Source: Lachnospiraceae bacterium (GTDB taxonomy: Bacteria > Bacillota > Clostridia > Lachnospirales > Lachnospiraceae). From it: a DNA stretch of 64,000 bases. Below, in pieces: positions 47,363 to 57,019 of the stretch. Both the position numbers and the translations under genes were made by a program. The stretch spans positions 21,927-85,926 of the forward strand of contig JAQYAY010000027.1 of the NCBI GenBank assembly GCA_029338735.1. Direction: 5' to 3'. A model generated the notes under the pieces. The model was not told the origin of the DNA. It was given only the letters and a program-made list of their open reading frames with translations, and did not search any database. Numbering within the stretch: the first letter of the stretch is position 1; each line of letters begins with the position of its first letter.

Positions 47363-47956
47363 TCATATCTCTCCCTGTTCTCTTAGCTTTCTTCCAATAC
47401 CTCCGCCCGGATGATTACGTCCGAAATCCTTTATCGTCACGCCTAGCCTCTTCGCAATCTCAATCGCCATCCCCTGAAGGATGATCAGATATACAGTCGT
47501 CGAATTATTCGGCACGATATTCCACTCATCACCCTCATTCTCGAGATGCAGCACTAACTGCTTATCAACCACTTCACCAGCTCTGCTATTCTCATGGAAA
47601 GTCCAAAGCCATGTATTCGTTCCACGCTCTTTGAGGTACTGCCCAAGTTGTATCGTTTCATTAGTACCACCACCCTTGGACAGCAAAAATACTATATCCT
47701 TTGATCTGACCATACCTAAATCGCCATGGATAGCGGTGTTAGTATGCAGGAAGCGGGCATCAATACCAAGAGAATTTAAGGTACCTACAAACTTCTCGCA
47801 GATAGGCACATTCTTGCCAAGACCACTGGCGATGATTTTGCCACCGTTTTTGATAGTTGCGACACATTCATCGAGTATCTGGCTATAGGTATCCTCTGGG
47901 ATTGACTCTACGGAATCAGTTATTACATCTATTACATTTTTATAATAAGGAATCAT
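47363..47956 (-). CDS. SIS-domain sugar-phosphate isomerase, KpsF/GutQ-like
   Basis: A 197-residue SIS-domain protein without CBS domains. The sequence follows the arabinose-5-phosphate isomerase group: GKIIASGLGKN, AIHGDLGMV, LLSKGGGTNET and the C-terminal NHPGGGIGRKL. It would interconvert an aldose and ketose phosphate as the first step of the pathway formed with the nucleotidyltransferase-kinase and HAD phosphatase. It could also be GmhA-like, but the end motif argues for KpsF. Confidence 0.85.
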   Translation of the reverse strand: MIPYYKNVIDVITDSVESIPEDTYSQILDECVATIKNGGKIIASGLGKNVPICEKFVGTLNSLGIDARFLHTNTAIHGDLGMVRSKDIVFLLSKGGGTNETIQLGQYLKERGTNTWLWTFHENSRAGEVVDKQLVLHLENEGDEWNIVPNNSTTVYLIILQGMAIEIAKRLGVTIKDFGRNHPGGGIGRKLREQGEI

Positions 47957-47995
47957 ATTTTATGCTTTCTATATGTAATGTCGTTCTAATAACCC

Positions 47996-49114
47996 TCAAC
48001 ATTGTTCTGCTGGTGTCACATAATTATTGTTGTTGTAATAACCAGCACAATGTCTGCAAAAATCTACATATCCCTTATCTGAATATCCTAATCTAAATTC
48101 CATTATTTCCTTTTTTGATGCATTACTAATATTCAGTCTTTCATCATCATGAACCGTATATAAATCAGCCACGGCAGCATAATCTGAATAATTACATAGA
48201 TATAAGAAACCATTCCTATATTCTTGCCATGGTACATTACATCTGTCGAAATGATTTTTTAAATAATGTTCAGATAGATTTACATTATTCGATGATCTTA
48301 AATCTATCCATTTATCGACCTTTTGAATTCTATAATTTAAATTATAATGATCAAATTTTGCTATAATTTTATCGAATGTTTCATTAAACTGTGGTACTGC
48401 TTCCCTATAATCATCCAATGTGACTCCTACATTTAACTCCGACAGAGTATTGCATAATTTGTCACCAGGTAATACCGTCCCATTTGTTGTTGTCTCAAGC
48501 CTTTCTATTCTATCAACATAATTATCCGAAATATAATGTAGTAACTCATCTATTTGGGGATATAAAAATGGTTCTCCTCCTGACACATGAAATAGCAAGA
48601 CATTGTCTATTTGTGAAAAGAACACATCTATATCATGTTTTAATTTATCAATATCCCGAAATTCCTTATGTTTCAGATATGGCGAAAAATTAAGGCAGTA
48701 TCTACATTTCAAATTGCATACGGTAGTCGGCAGATATGATACAGAAGTCAATAACAGTTTATTATACCTATAGTTAAACATAACTGGTAAAAAAACATGC
48801 ATATCTTCACTGCGAAAATTATACTCACTCGTATGCTTTATAACATCCTCAACATTATCTGGTGAAACGGTTATCAAGATAGTGGATGTATCATCCAGAT
48901 GCACTTCCGATAATGAATATACATAAATACCTTCAATGTATGTATGGATTTTACTATGGTCACTGTCAATAAAACCTAAAATATCCAGATAACCATCAAG
49001 CACATGTAAAACCGATTTCCCCACTAGACCAGCACCATAAAGGTAAACCGACTTAATATTTTCTATCTTATGCCAGTATTCATCATATTCATGTTCCTTA
49101 TGATGCCATTTCAT
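47996..49114 (-). CDS. radical SAM protein with N-terminal Rossmann-like domain (copy a)
   Basis: A 372-residue protein starting MKWHHKEHEYDEY. Residues 20-115 form the Rossmann-like domain (VYLYGAGLVGKSV, GFIDSDHSKI). The radical SAM core begins with the iron-sulfur Cys of CNLKCRYC (133, 137, 140), then HVSGGEPFLYP. The C-terminus has more Cys (CNYSDYA and CRHCAGYYN), suggesting an auxiliary cluster of SPASM type. The substrate is unknown; context suggests a sugar or glycan. Its start overlaps the GT2 gene at 49098 by 17 bases. Confidence 0.82.
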   Translation of the reverse strand: MKWHHKEHEYDEYWHKIENIKSVYLYGAGLVGKSVLHVLDGYLDILGFIDSDHSKIHTYIEGIYVYSLSEVHLDDTSTILITVSPDNVEDVIKHTSEYNFRSEDMHVFLPVMFNYRYNKLLLTSVSYLPTTVCNLKCRYCLNFSPYLKHKEFRDIDKLKHDIDVFFSQIDNVLLFHVSGGEPFLYPQIDELLHYISDNYVDRIERLETTTNGTVLPGDKLCNTLSELNVGVTLDDYREAVPQFNETFDKIIAKFDHYNLNYRIQKVDKWIDLRSSNNVNLSEHYLKNHFDRCNVPWQEYRNGFLYLCNYSDYAAVADLYTVHDDERLNISNASKKEIMEFRLGYSDKGYVDFCRHCAGYYNNNNYVTPAEQC

Positions 49115-50315
49115 TTAATGCCTCCATGTCTATAGGTGGATATTGTAAAAAGAATTTTTCTAAATCATTTTTTGTTAAGACATTTTTTATTCCCATAATA
49201 TTAAGATTTATAAGTATATCACTATTATCTTCTGGTGAGACAATTACTAATATTTTTTCATATCCATTTTTTTTAATCAGATTTTCTTTGCTAATACATG
49301 GTATATTGTCAAAACTCTGTCCCACTTTTGATATATTATTGTCTACAAATGCGGATACACGTACTTTTCTTCCTATTAGTTCCTGCGAAAGCACCTTTCC
49401 CTGCAACCCTATACCATATATATACACATTATCAAACGGATAAATAGCCAGTTTATTTAATATATCCTTAAAATCATAATATTCATTTTTTGAAATAATA
49501 TTGTGAGTATTTATAAACGTCTTCGCATCATCATAGTCTCCCCTTGCCCTAATCATTGCCAACGTCCTATAATAAAACACTGATGGCTCAGGAAACATTT
49601 TTCTTATTTCCGAATCTGACAGTGAATCGCAAAAATACATATATTGTTTGGCACAATCTTTTGAAAAATCTTTATTTGTTATCCTACCTGCTCGATCATG
49701 TATTCTGACAGTTACAAGAGGCTTTTCCAAAAATACCGTCTTTTTATTTTTCATGGCTCTGAAGAAAAAATCATAATCCTGCGTTAGTAAAAGATTTTCA
49801 TTAAATGTACCAACATCATGAAACACTGACCTCTTAACAAGCGGAACACAGCCATGAAACGATGTCACAAGTAACGGGAATACTGATGTTTCCATTAGCT
49901 CCTTTGAGTATGTTTTCTCAAATTGCGTTATTGTGTTACTATGATAAATTATATTTTCAATGCTAAAATTACCATTAATAATATCGCATTCTGAATGACT
50001 TTCCATTGCTTCCATCTGTATCTTAATTTTATCAGGATAATAAGCATCATCATGAGACAACCATGAAAAGAAATCTCCGTTCATCTCTCTAATGCCATAA
50101 TTCACAGCACTAGCAACCCCTCCATTATTTTTTCTATAATATCTTATATATCTGCCATAACGATTACATATCTTTGGAGTTTTGTCTGTAGAACCATCAT
50201 CCACAACTATAACTTCCACATTTTTATATGTTTGTGAAAGAGCACTATCTATAGCCTGTTCCAAGAAATTCTCACCGTTATAAACGGGGATTATTATTGA
50301 CACCTTATTGCACAT
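49098..50315 (-). CDS. GT2 glycosyltransferase with C-terminal Rossmann-like domain (copy a)
   Basis: A 405-residue enzyme. The N-terminal GT-A domain has IIIPVYNGENFLEQA, DDGSTDKTP and the metal-binding WLSHDDAYYP. The last 120 residues carry a Rossmann-like domain (VYIYGIGLQGKVLSQ, AFVDNNISKVG) of the type also found on the radical SAM proteins. It is paralogous to the GT2 at 55811. It is likely to extend the glycan built by this island. It overlaps the radical SAM gene downstream. Confidence 0.85.
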   Translation of the reverse strand: MCNKVSIIIPVYNGENFLEQAIDSALSQTYKNVEVIVVDDGSTDKTPKICNRYGRYIRYYRKNNGGVASAVNYGIREMNGDFFSWLSHDDAYYPDKIKIQMEAMESHSECDIINGNFSIENIIYHSNTITQFEKTYSKELMETSVFPLLVTSFHGCVPLVKRSVFHDVGTFNENLLLTQDYDFFFRAMKNKKTVFLEKPLVTVRIHDRAGRITNKDFSKDCAKQYMYFCDSLSDSEIRKMFPEPSVFYYRTLAMIRARGDYDDAKTFINTHNIISKNEYYDFKDILNKLAIYPFDNVYIYGIGLQGKVLSQELIGRKVRVSAFVDNNISKVGQSFDNIPCISKENLIKKNGYEKILVIVSPEDNSDILINLNIMGIKNVLTKNDLEKFFLQYPPIDMEALNEMAS

Positions 50316-50329
50316 GTTCGCTCCTGCAA

Positions 50330-51187
50330 TTATATATCATAATATTTATAGATAGACTTATGTTGTTTCATCCATTGCGCCAAGTCTTTTACCTGATCAT
50401 CATAATCTGGAATCTTATCCTTAAACCCTTTATAATTTGTACGTTCAAGTGATTTATTAACTTTTGGTATCTCTACTGGTAAAATTTTTATTTGATGTTT
50501 TCTTATATATTTATTAAAAAGGCACAATAGATCATATTTATTTATACTGACTTCTGGAACCATGTTATACAATCCATAAGCATCACACATAGAGAGTTTT
50601 TCAATAGTCCTGGCGAGCTGTAATGTTGTCATCCCAGTCCATATCACATTTTTATACCCATTAACCTCAACTTTTTGTAGCATAAACCAGTTCAATAGAC
50701 CAATCCCATTTTTGTTAATATCCGGACCTACTATTGAATTTCTTAAGGTAATATTCTTTTTATCCATCAACTCTCCCAATGCCTTAGTACGATCATAAAA
50801 CGTTACCCCATCAGGAAATGAATTTTCTGTATATTTTCCAACAGATCCACTAAAAACACAGTCTGTACTCAACTGTATAATCCTCGTGTTCATATTATCT
50901 GTCACAGATGCCAGATAGTGCGGTAAATACGAATTAATAAATATAGCATCCGAATGATTTTCATCACAGGCTTTATTCAATATACCTATGGCATTAACTA
51001 TTATGTCATAATTACCATTTAGTATTTCTGTTTTTATATGTTCCGTATCATGAGCATCTCCTATAATCGTTTTGACAAATGGTGATTTACTATGTGCAAA
51101 TCCAACAACATTATATCCATTTTCTTTAAGGTACAATGTAATCGTATGCCCAGCCATTCCATTGCAACCTAGTATCAAAAAATTCAT
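50330..51187 (-). CDS. RmlD-like sugar reductase (WbvR/FnlB-type step)
   Basis: A 285-residue short-chain reductase. The N-terminal motif LILGCNGMAGHT matches RmlD-type NAD(P)H-binding enzymes, and the catalytic FYDRTKALGE (YxxxK) is clear. It lacks the C-terminal cupin of CapF. In V. cholerae the RmlD-like WbvR reduces the 4-keto sugar between the dehydratase and the 2-epimerase to give UDP-L-RhaNAc. This gene sits in that position. It overlaps the epimerase gene by 4 bases. Confidence 0.8.
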   Translation of the reverse strand: MNFLILGCNGMAGHTITLYLKENGYNVVGFAHSKSPFVKTIIGDAHDTEHIKTEILNGNYDIIVNAIGILNKACDENHSDAIFINSYLPHYLASVTDNMNTRIIQLSTDCVFSGSVGKYTENSFPDGVTFYDRTKALGELMDKKNITLRNSIVGPDINKNGIGLLNWFMLQKVEVNGYKNVIWTGMTTLQLARTIEKLSMCDAYGLYNMVPEVSINKYDLLCLFNKYIRKHQIKILPVEIPKVNKSLERTNYKGFKDKIPDYDDQVKDLAQWMKQHKSIYKYYDI

Positions 51188-52326
51188 CTGTTTTTTCTCC
51201 AGATCATTTTATTAACAACATTAGTATAGCTCTGTATTATATTTACAACTTTGTCACTGACATTTAAATCTTGGTAGCATGATACTTCTGAATAAGAATC
51301 ATCACTTCTATTCTTATGAAGCTTTACAGCCATATTTACTGCCTGTATTATACTATCTGAAGTGATGGAACCTACTGTAAAAGCTCCTTGCTCCATAGCC
51401 TCCGGTCTCTCAGTACTTGTACGAACTGATACGGCTGGAAAATGATAATAAGCTGCTTCCTCAGGTAATGTACCACTATCCGAAACCACACAATATGCGT
51501 TTTTTTGAAGTGCATTATACTCAAATAAACCTAATGGTTTATGCTTAACAACTCTTTTGTCGAACTTAAAATTTTTCTCTGCAATTTTTTTTTCTGACCT
51601 AGGATGACATGAGTAAAGAATTGGGAAATTATACTTTTCAGCCAAAACATTTACAGCATTCATAAGTGAAAAGAAATTGTCGTCTATATCTATATTTTCC
51701 TCTCTATGTGCTGATAGTAAAATATATTTCCCAGACTCTAAATTTAATCTGTCTAAAATATCACTTTTTTCTATTTTTTCATCATACTCACTCAACACCT
51801 CAGCTATAGGAGAGCCAACTACAAATGTGTATTCTGGATGAACACCTGAATCAAGAATATATCTTCTAGCATTTTCAGAGTAACACATATTAACATCACT
51901 GGTCACATCAACTATTCTTCTTATAACTTCTTCTGGAAGGTTTTCATCTTTGCATCGATTTCCTGCTTCCATGTGAAACACTGGAATCTTCAACCTTTTG
52001 GCTGAGATCACGCTCAGGCATGAATTAGTATCTCCAAGAACCAATACAGCATCGGGGCTTTCTTTTTCCATCAAATCATACGACTTTGATATAACATTAC
52101 CCATCATATGTCCCAGGTTTATATCTGGGACATCAAGATATACATCTGGTTGACGAATTCCTAATTCCCTAAAAAACACACCATTAAGAGTATCATCATA
52201 GTTTTGTCCAGTATGAACAAGAATCTGGTCAAAGTATACATCCGCTTTTTTTATTATCGAAGATAACTTAATGACTTCAGGCCTTGTGCCAACGATTGTC
52301 ATAAGTTTTATTTTGTTCATACTCAT
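51184..52326 (-). CDS. UDP-N-acetylhexosamine 2-epimerase (WecB-like)
   Basis: A 380-residue epimerase. Motifs are VGTRPEVIKLSSI, HTGQNYDD, VLVLGDTNS, HMEAGNRC with the E and R typical of the family, LSAHREENI and SDSGTLPEEA. It would catalyse the last step of the UDP-L-6-deoxyhexosamine pathway (C-2 epimerisation). It is coupled by 4-base overlaps both to the dehydratase upstream and to the reductase downstream. Confidence 0.9.
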   Translation of the reverse strand: MSMNKIKLMTIVGTRPEVIKLSSIIKKADVYFDQILVHTGQNYDDTLNGVFFRELGIRQPDVYLDVPDINLGHMMGNVISKSYDLMEKESPDAVLVLGDTNSCLSVISAKRLKIPVFHMEAGNRCKDENLPEEVIRRIVDVTSDVNMCYSENARRYILDSGVHPEYTFVVGSPIAEVLSEYDEKIEKSDILDRLNLESGKYILLSAHREENIDIDDNFFSLMNAVNVLAEKYNFPILYSCHPRSEKKIAEKNFKFDKRVVKHKPLGLFEYNALQKNAYCVVSDSGTLPEEAAYYHFPAVSVRTSTERPEAMEQGAFTVGSITSDSIIQAVNMAVKLHKNRSDDSYSEVSCYQDLNVSDKVVNIIQSYTNVVNKMIWRKNR

Positions 52327-53384
52327 ATCAGTCCCTTCTCAATATCGTTATCTTCATTATGTAATTGTAGGTTTACGTATTCAGTTGTAAGTAATTTATC
52401 GATTGTTTTATTGACATCCAAGCGTTCAGTATTATGACTAGTATAAGCCTCATCTGCCTGAGTCTGCACATCACCATTTATAAAATACTTATCATAGTTT
52501 AAATCTCTTCCATCAGGGAGTATCCTATAATATTTCCCCATATCTACACTACGTAATCGTTCTTCCCTTGTCATTAGTGTTTCATATAGTTTCTCACCAT
52601 GTCTGGTTCCAATAATTTTTGTACCGGTGTCGCCAAATAACCCCTGTACAGCTTTTGCAAGATCTCCTATTGTACTTGCCGGAGCCTTCTGTATAAACAA
52701 GTCACCAGGTTCTCCATTTTCAAAGGCATACATTACCAGATCAACCGCTTCATCCAGATTCATCATAAATCTAGTCATTTCTGGATTTGTGATTGTAATT
52801 GGATGATGATTTTTAATCTGCTGAATAAAAAGTGGAATAACTGACCCTCTCGAACACATTACATTTCCGTATCTTGTACAATTTAAAATAGTACCGCTTT
52901 CAGCGGCTGCCCGTGCATTTGCATAGACCACATGCTCCATAACAGCCTTGGTCATACCCATAACATTAATAGGATACGCTGCTTTATCAGTAGAAAGACA
53001 TACAATATGTTTTACGCCAGCATCAATTGCAGCATGAATCATATTATTAGTCCCTTCTATGTTTGTCCTTACTGCTTCCATTGGAAAGAACTCACAACTA
53101 GGCACTTCTTTCAATGCTGCAGCATGAAAAACGTAATCAACACCGTGCATAGCATCGTGTAAGCTATCTATGTTACGCACATCCCCAATATAAAACTTCA
53201 CCTTTTCATAATCGTTTGGATAATCGGACTGAAGTTCATGACGCATATCGTCCTGTTTTTTTTCATCACGTGAAAAAATTCTAATTTCCTTAATATCGCT
53301 TTTAAGAAAATGCTTAAGAACACAATGTCCAAAGCTTCCTGTTCCACCTGTTATCATAAGTGTTTTGTCTGAAAATGAAGACAC
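52323..53384 (-). CDS. inverting UDP-GlcNAc 4,6-dehydratase/5-epimerase (CapE/WbjB-like)
   Basis: A 353-residue nucleotide-sugar enzyme. It shows MITGGTGSFGHCVL, the AALKEVPSCEF motif and the catalytic STDKAAYPINVMGMTK, in which Met replaces the usual Tyr of the YxxxK motif as in the CapE/PseB group. It converts UDP-GlcNAc to a 4-keto-6-deoxy sugar of L configuration. With the following reductase and epimerase it forms a full route to UDP-L-QuiNAc or UDP-L-FucNAc. PseB is the other possibility, but no PseC aminotransferase is present. Confidence 0.86.
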   Translation of the reverse strand: MSSFSDKTLMITGGTGSFGHCVLKHFLKSDIKEIRIFSRDEKKQDDMRHELQSDYPNDYEKVKFYIGDVRNIDSLHDAMHGVDYVFHAAALKEVPSCEFFPMEAVRTNIEGTNNMIHAAIDAGVKHIVCLSTDKAAYPINVMGMTKAVMEHVVYANARAAAESGTILNCTRYGNVMCSRGSVIPLFIQQIKNHHPITITNPEMTRFMMNLDEAVDLVMYAFENGEPGDLFIQKAPASTIGDLAKAVQGLFGDTGTKIIGTRHGEKLYETLMTREERLRSVDMGKYYRILPDGRDLNYDKYFINGDVQTQADEAYTSHNTERLDVNKTIDKLLTTEYVNLQLHNEDNDIEKGLI

Positions 53385-53402
53385 AAATATTACCTCTCAA
53401 AA

Positions 53403-54596
53403 CTATTTGATATTATATTGCTGCTCGGCAACAGGAATTCTTTTCTTATTTAGATTTTCCCACCCTGAGCAATTTTTACAAAAATTTGTATAACCTTTTT
53501 CAGAATATCCTAATGTAAATTCAAGAATTTCAATTTTTTTATTTTCTGAGTAATTTGTCAAATCATAATAATCATTTTTATCAATGTCGTAAAGTCCCGC
53601 CTTAGAGGCAAATTTGGCAAAATTGCAGAAATACAACTTCCCATCTTCAATGTTATTCCATGGATTTCCACATTCATCTCTAAAATCAATAAGTTCTTTT
53701 TCAGTCCAACATGAATGATCTGTGTTATCTATATCCAAATAAAACCATTCCTCGACTTTATTATCGGACCACTCAATCCCATTTTTGTCTAACAAATTTG
53801 CAACCATGTTATGCGATTTCTTAAAAGTCGGATTTTGAATAGTATAATCATCAAGATAAACAAATATGTTATGTTCCTTAAGCGTACTTAATAATTTGCT
53901 ATCTGGCAAAATAGTTCCATTCGTCACTATTTCAAGTCTTTCTATTTTATCTCTATATTTCACATCTAAATATACAAGTATTTTATCAAGATCTTTATAT
54001 AACAATGGCTCACCACCAGAGACTTGAAACCTAGGTGTATAGTCACACCATTCAAATATTAAGTCTGCCTCATTATATAAATACTGTAAATCATATGTTA
54101 TATTTGATTCAGTCTTAAAGTATGGAGAAAAGTTCAAACACCCCTTACACCTTAGATTACATGCCGTACTCGGCACAAGACACAAGGATGATATAATAAG
54201 CTTATTAGCAGCATACCATGCATATATTTGCTCTATTTCAGTATTTAAAAAATTCGACCAGTAAATAAAATCGACTCCATTAATATAGCCAGACTGCTCA
54301 AGACGACGCATTACTACATCTTTATGTTCTTCTACAAAACAAACTATAATAAGATAATTCTCGCCAATATTACGATTATAATAAATATCGTCTACATGAT
54401 ACACTCTATGACCACAATATCCATTTTCAATATACCTCTGGTTTCTATCAGCAAAGGCATCTACCTGCAAATTATGTTTGACTATATTGTCAAATACATA
54501 TTGCCCCAATTCTCCTAACCCATATATAAGTAATTTCTTGTTTTTAAAAAAATTCCCAATTCTATCAAACTCATGACCCTTATTTGTCCATTTCAT
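53403..54596 (-). CDS. radical SAM protein with N-terminal Rossmann-like domain (copy b)
   Basis: A 397-residue paralogue of the protein at 47996, starting MKWTNKGHEFDR. The Rossmann-like domain covers about 20-120 (LIYGLGELGQYVF, AFADRNQRYI). The radical SAM Cys are 146, 150 and 153 (CNLRCKGC), followed by QVSGGEPLLY. The C-terminus has CNFAKFA and CKNCSGWENL, a probable auxiliary cluster. It starts directly at the stop of copy c (1-base overlap). Confidence 0.82.
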   Translation of the reverse strand: MKWTNKGHEFDRIGNFFKNKKLLIYGLGELGQYVFDNIVKHNLQVDAFADRNQRYIENGYCGHRVYHVDDIYYNRNIGENYLIIVCFVEEHKDVVMRRLEQSGYINGVDFIYWSNFLNTEIEQIYAWYAANKLIISSLCLVPSTACNLRCKGCLNFSPYFKTESNITYDLQYLYNEADLIFEWCDYTPRFQVSGGEPLLYKDLDKILVYLDVKYRDKIERLEIVTNGTILPDSKLLSTLKEHNIFVYLDDYTIQNPTFKKSHNMVANLLDKNGIEWSDNKVEEWFYLDIDNTDHSCWTEKELIDFRDECGNPWNNIEDGKLYFCNFAKFASKAGLYDIDKNDYYDLTNYSENKKIEILEFTLGYSEKGYTNFCKNCSGWENLNKKRIPVAEQQYNIK

Positions 54597-55795
54597 TATA
54601 AATTCCTCTCAGCCTGTATCGCTGGTTTCACCTCTATCAAATTAGACTTATTTTTTGATCCATCGCAGTACCAACCATTACAATAGTTGCAAAAGTTTGT
54701 ATATCCTTTTTCAGAATAGCCAGATTTGAATTCGATTAACTCACGATTTTTTGTGTCCTGATAGTTTTTTAGATCAAATAATTCTTTATCATCGGCCTTG
54801 CATATCCCGGCATAATCAGCATACTGAGCATAATTGCAAAGTCCTATTTTTCCCTCCCTTAAAGTTGTAAAAGGTTCACCGCAGTCATCAAAACGTTGTG
54901 CGTTCTGTTCATCTGTTCTATGATAATCTGTTCCATTGTACATTTGAAACCATTTGTCTACATGATTATTGATAAATCTAACATTATGCTGTTCAAACAT
55001 TTGTAATACTTGATTGTATCTTTCTGTTGAATTTGGAAGACTCATCCTATAATCATCAAGATATACTTTTATATTTTTTTTGCTTAAAAACTCACAAAAT
55101 TCTGGAGATGGCAAAATGGTACCATTAGTAACCATTTCTAATTCCAAAATCTTATTCCTATAAATACTATCAATATACTCTAGTAGTTCTTGTAAATGAG
55201 GATATAAAAGCGGTTCCCCACCAGTAATTTGAAAGCGATATACTTCATCAACCGCTCCAAAAAACAAATCCACATCATTTTTTAACTCCTCTAACGTATA
55301 TTTTTTATGGTTTTTAATATATGGTGTAAAATTAAGACAATCTCTACAATTTAAATTGCATATAGATGAAGGCAACATATTAACTGAATAAAAAAACACC
55401 TTACCAGTTTTATATGTATAAATCACAGGAAACTTTTTCCAAATAAACTCTTCACCATACACAATATCATCTAAACTAATACCATTTGATATACATAGTT
55501 CTGTTATTTCTTTCCTAGGATTATTGAACGGGCAAATAACGACATAATCGTTTTTAGAGAATTCGTCAAGAAAAATTTTAGGAGAAATAATACGAAACCC
55601 TTGAATTAAATGATTTTGCTTTTTAATATCTTTATCTACCAGAATAATATCCCATGGTAGTTCATTCCTGAAGTGGGCTAGGATTCGTGTTGTTTCTTCT
55701 GCATTCCCTCCTATCCCATAAATATACATTCGATCCTTTTTCCAAATTCTGTTTACATATTCGTCATACTCCTTGCCTTTGTTTTTCCATTTCAT
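54596..55795 (-). CDS. radical SAM protein with N-terminal Rossmann-like domain (copy c)
   Basis: A 399-residue paralogue of copies a and b, starting MKWKNKGKEYDEY. Its Rossmann-like domain includes MYIYGIGGNAEETTRI and LVDKDIKKQN. The radical SAM Cys are 146, 150 and 153 (CNLNCRDC), followed by QITGGEPLLYP. The C-terminus has CNYAQYA and CNYCNGWYCDG. It lies directly downstream of GT2 copy b and directly upstream of copy b of the radical SAM set, so the three genes probably act together. Confidence 0.82.
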   Translation of the reverse strand: MKWKNKGKEYDEYVNRIWKKDRMYIYGIGGNAEETTRILAHFRNELPWDIILVDKDIKKQNHLIQGFRIISPKIFLDEFSKNDYVVICPFNNPRKEITELCISNGISLDDIVYGEEFIWKKFPVIYTYKTGKVFFYSVNMLPSSICNLNCRDCLNFTPYIKNHKKYTLEELKNDVDLFFGAVDEVYRFQITGGEPLLYPHLQELLEYIDSIYRNKILELEMVTNGTILPSPEFCEFLSKKNIKVYLDDYRMSLPNSTERYNQVLQMFEQHNVRFINNHVDKWFQMYNGTDYHRTDEQNAQRFDDCGEPFTTLREGKIGLCNYAQYADYAGICKADDKELFDLKNYQDTKNRELIEFKSGYSEKGYTNFCNYCNGWYCDGSKNKSNLIEVKPAIQAERNL

Positions 55796-55810
55796 ACAAA
55801 ATGCCTTTCT

Positions 55811-57019
55811 CTATATCGTAATATTTTCTGGTAAAATGTAGAATAACTCTTTTCTTATCTGAGTATACATAACAACATTTTTATATCTGTTCATCTCTAG
55901 TTGATTTTTTATATCATCAGAATTCATTACAGATAATACAATAATTGACTTCTGTTCAGCCTCTTTTAGCGATATACATGGTACTCCATCTATATCATCT
56001 CCCTGCTTCTCAATATCATTATCAATAAAAGCCTTAATTTCAATTCCATAATCACTCAATAATGTCTTCATTTCTTTTCCAATTTGTCCCGCCCCAAAAA
56101 TATATATATCCTGATGACTCATTTTTATCAACAGTTCTGATTTGAACATTTTGTCATCATTATTCGGAGAAACTGTATTCTTTATTTTATCAACAAGATA
56201 TGGAAGAATTTCTTTTGCTGGTCTACTGCCTTTTAACAAGAGATATAATCTATAATAAAAGTTTTTAACAGAACCACACATTTCAATTTTTTCTAAATCG
56301 GTAAGCTGTTCACAAAATTTCAAAAACATGGCATTATATTCTGGCGCGTGACATGTCATAGTTTTTTGTCCTTGTTCATTGTGAATTCTACTTACCATAA
56401 GATCATATGGGACAAATACCGACTTTTGTCCACGCATCACTCTGAACAAAAATTCACTATCCTGAGTAGCTTTTAATTTAGGATTATATAGTCCAACCCT
56501 CTCAAAATGGCTCCTATGTATCAATAAGGTGCTTCCATGAATCGCCAGAAAGACAGGTGCGAATGCTCCTGTCTCTAATTGCTCTTTTGAATAACTGTCA
56601 AGCCAATTCACTTTTTGAAATGTATCTGTATCCGTATGAAGGAAAGAAAAATTGGAATGAATGATGGCCCTATCGTTATTTCTTTCTAATGCTTCTTTTA
56701 TTTGCTTTGCAATTTTATCTTTTGTGAAATAGTCATCATGGGATAGCCATGCAAAATAGTCCCCGCTCATTTCTTTTATTCCAAGATTAACCGCAGTAGA
56801 AACACCGCCATTCTCTTTTGAAAAATATCTGATTTTTTTGCCATATGATTTTGCGATAGAGTCAGTTGCCCCTCCGTCAGTTGAACCGTCATTGACAACA
56901 ATAACTTCACAGTTGTCATATGTTTGACTTAACGCACTGTGTATTGCCGACCGCATGTAATTTGCCCCATTAAAGACAGGTATTACGATTGACACCTTTG
57001 GGTGTAATTCATTTTTCAT
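55811..57019 (-). CDS. GT2 glycosyltransferase with C-terminal Rossmann-like domain (copy b)
   Basis: A 402-residue paralogue of the GT2 at 49098. The GT-A domain has IVIPVFNGANYMRSA, NDGSTDGG and WLSHDDYFTKD. The C-terminal 110 residues contain the shared Rossmann-like domain (IYIFGAGQIGKEM, AFIDNDIEKQG). Overlap of its start with the end of the gene at 57009 indicates cotranscription with the divergent radical SAM protein upstream. Confidence 0.85.
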   Translation of the reverse strand: MKNELHPKVSIVIPVFNGANYMRSAIHSALSQTYDNCEVIVVNDGSTDGGATDSIAKSYGKKIRYFSKENGGVSTAVNLGIKEMSGDYFAWLSHDDYFTKDKIAKQIKEALERNNDRAIIHSNFSFLHTDTDTFQKVNWLDSYSKEQLETGAFAPVFLAIHGSTLLIHRSHFERVGLYNPKLKATQDSEFLFRVMRGQKSVFVPYDLMVSRIHNEQGQKTMTCHAPEYNAMFLKFCEQLTDLEKIEMCGSVKNFYYRLYLLLKGSRPAKEILPYLVDKIKNTVSPNNDDKMFKSELLIKMSHQDIYIFGAGQIGKEMKTLLSDYGIEIKAFIDNDIEKQGDDIDGVPCISLKEAEQKSIIVLSVMNSDDIKNQLEMNRYKNVVMYTQIRKELFYILPENITI

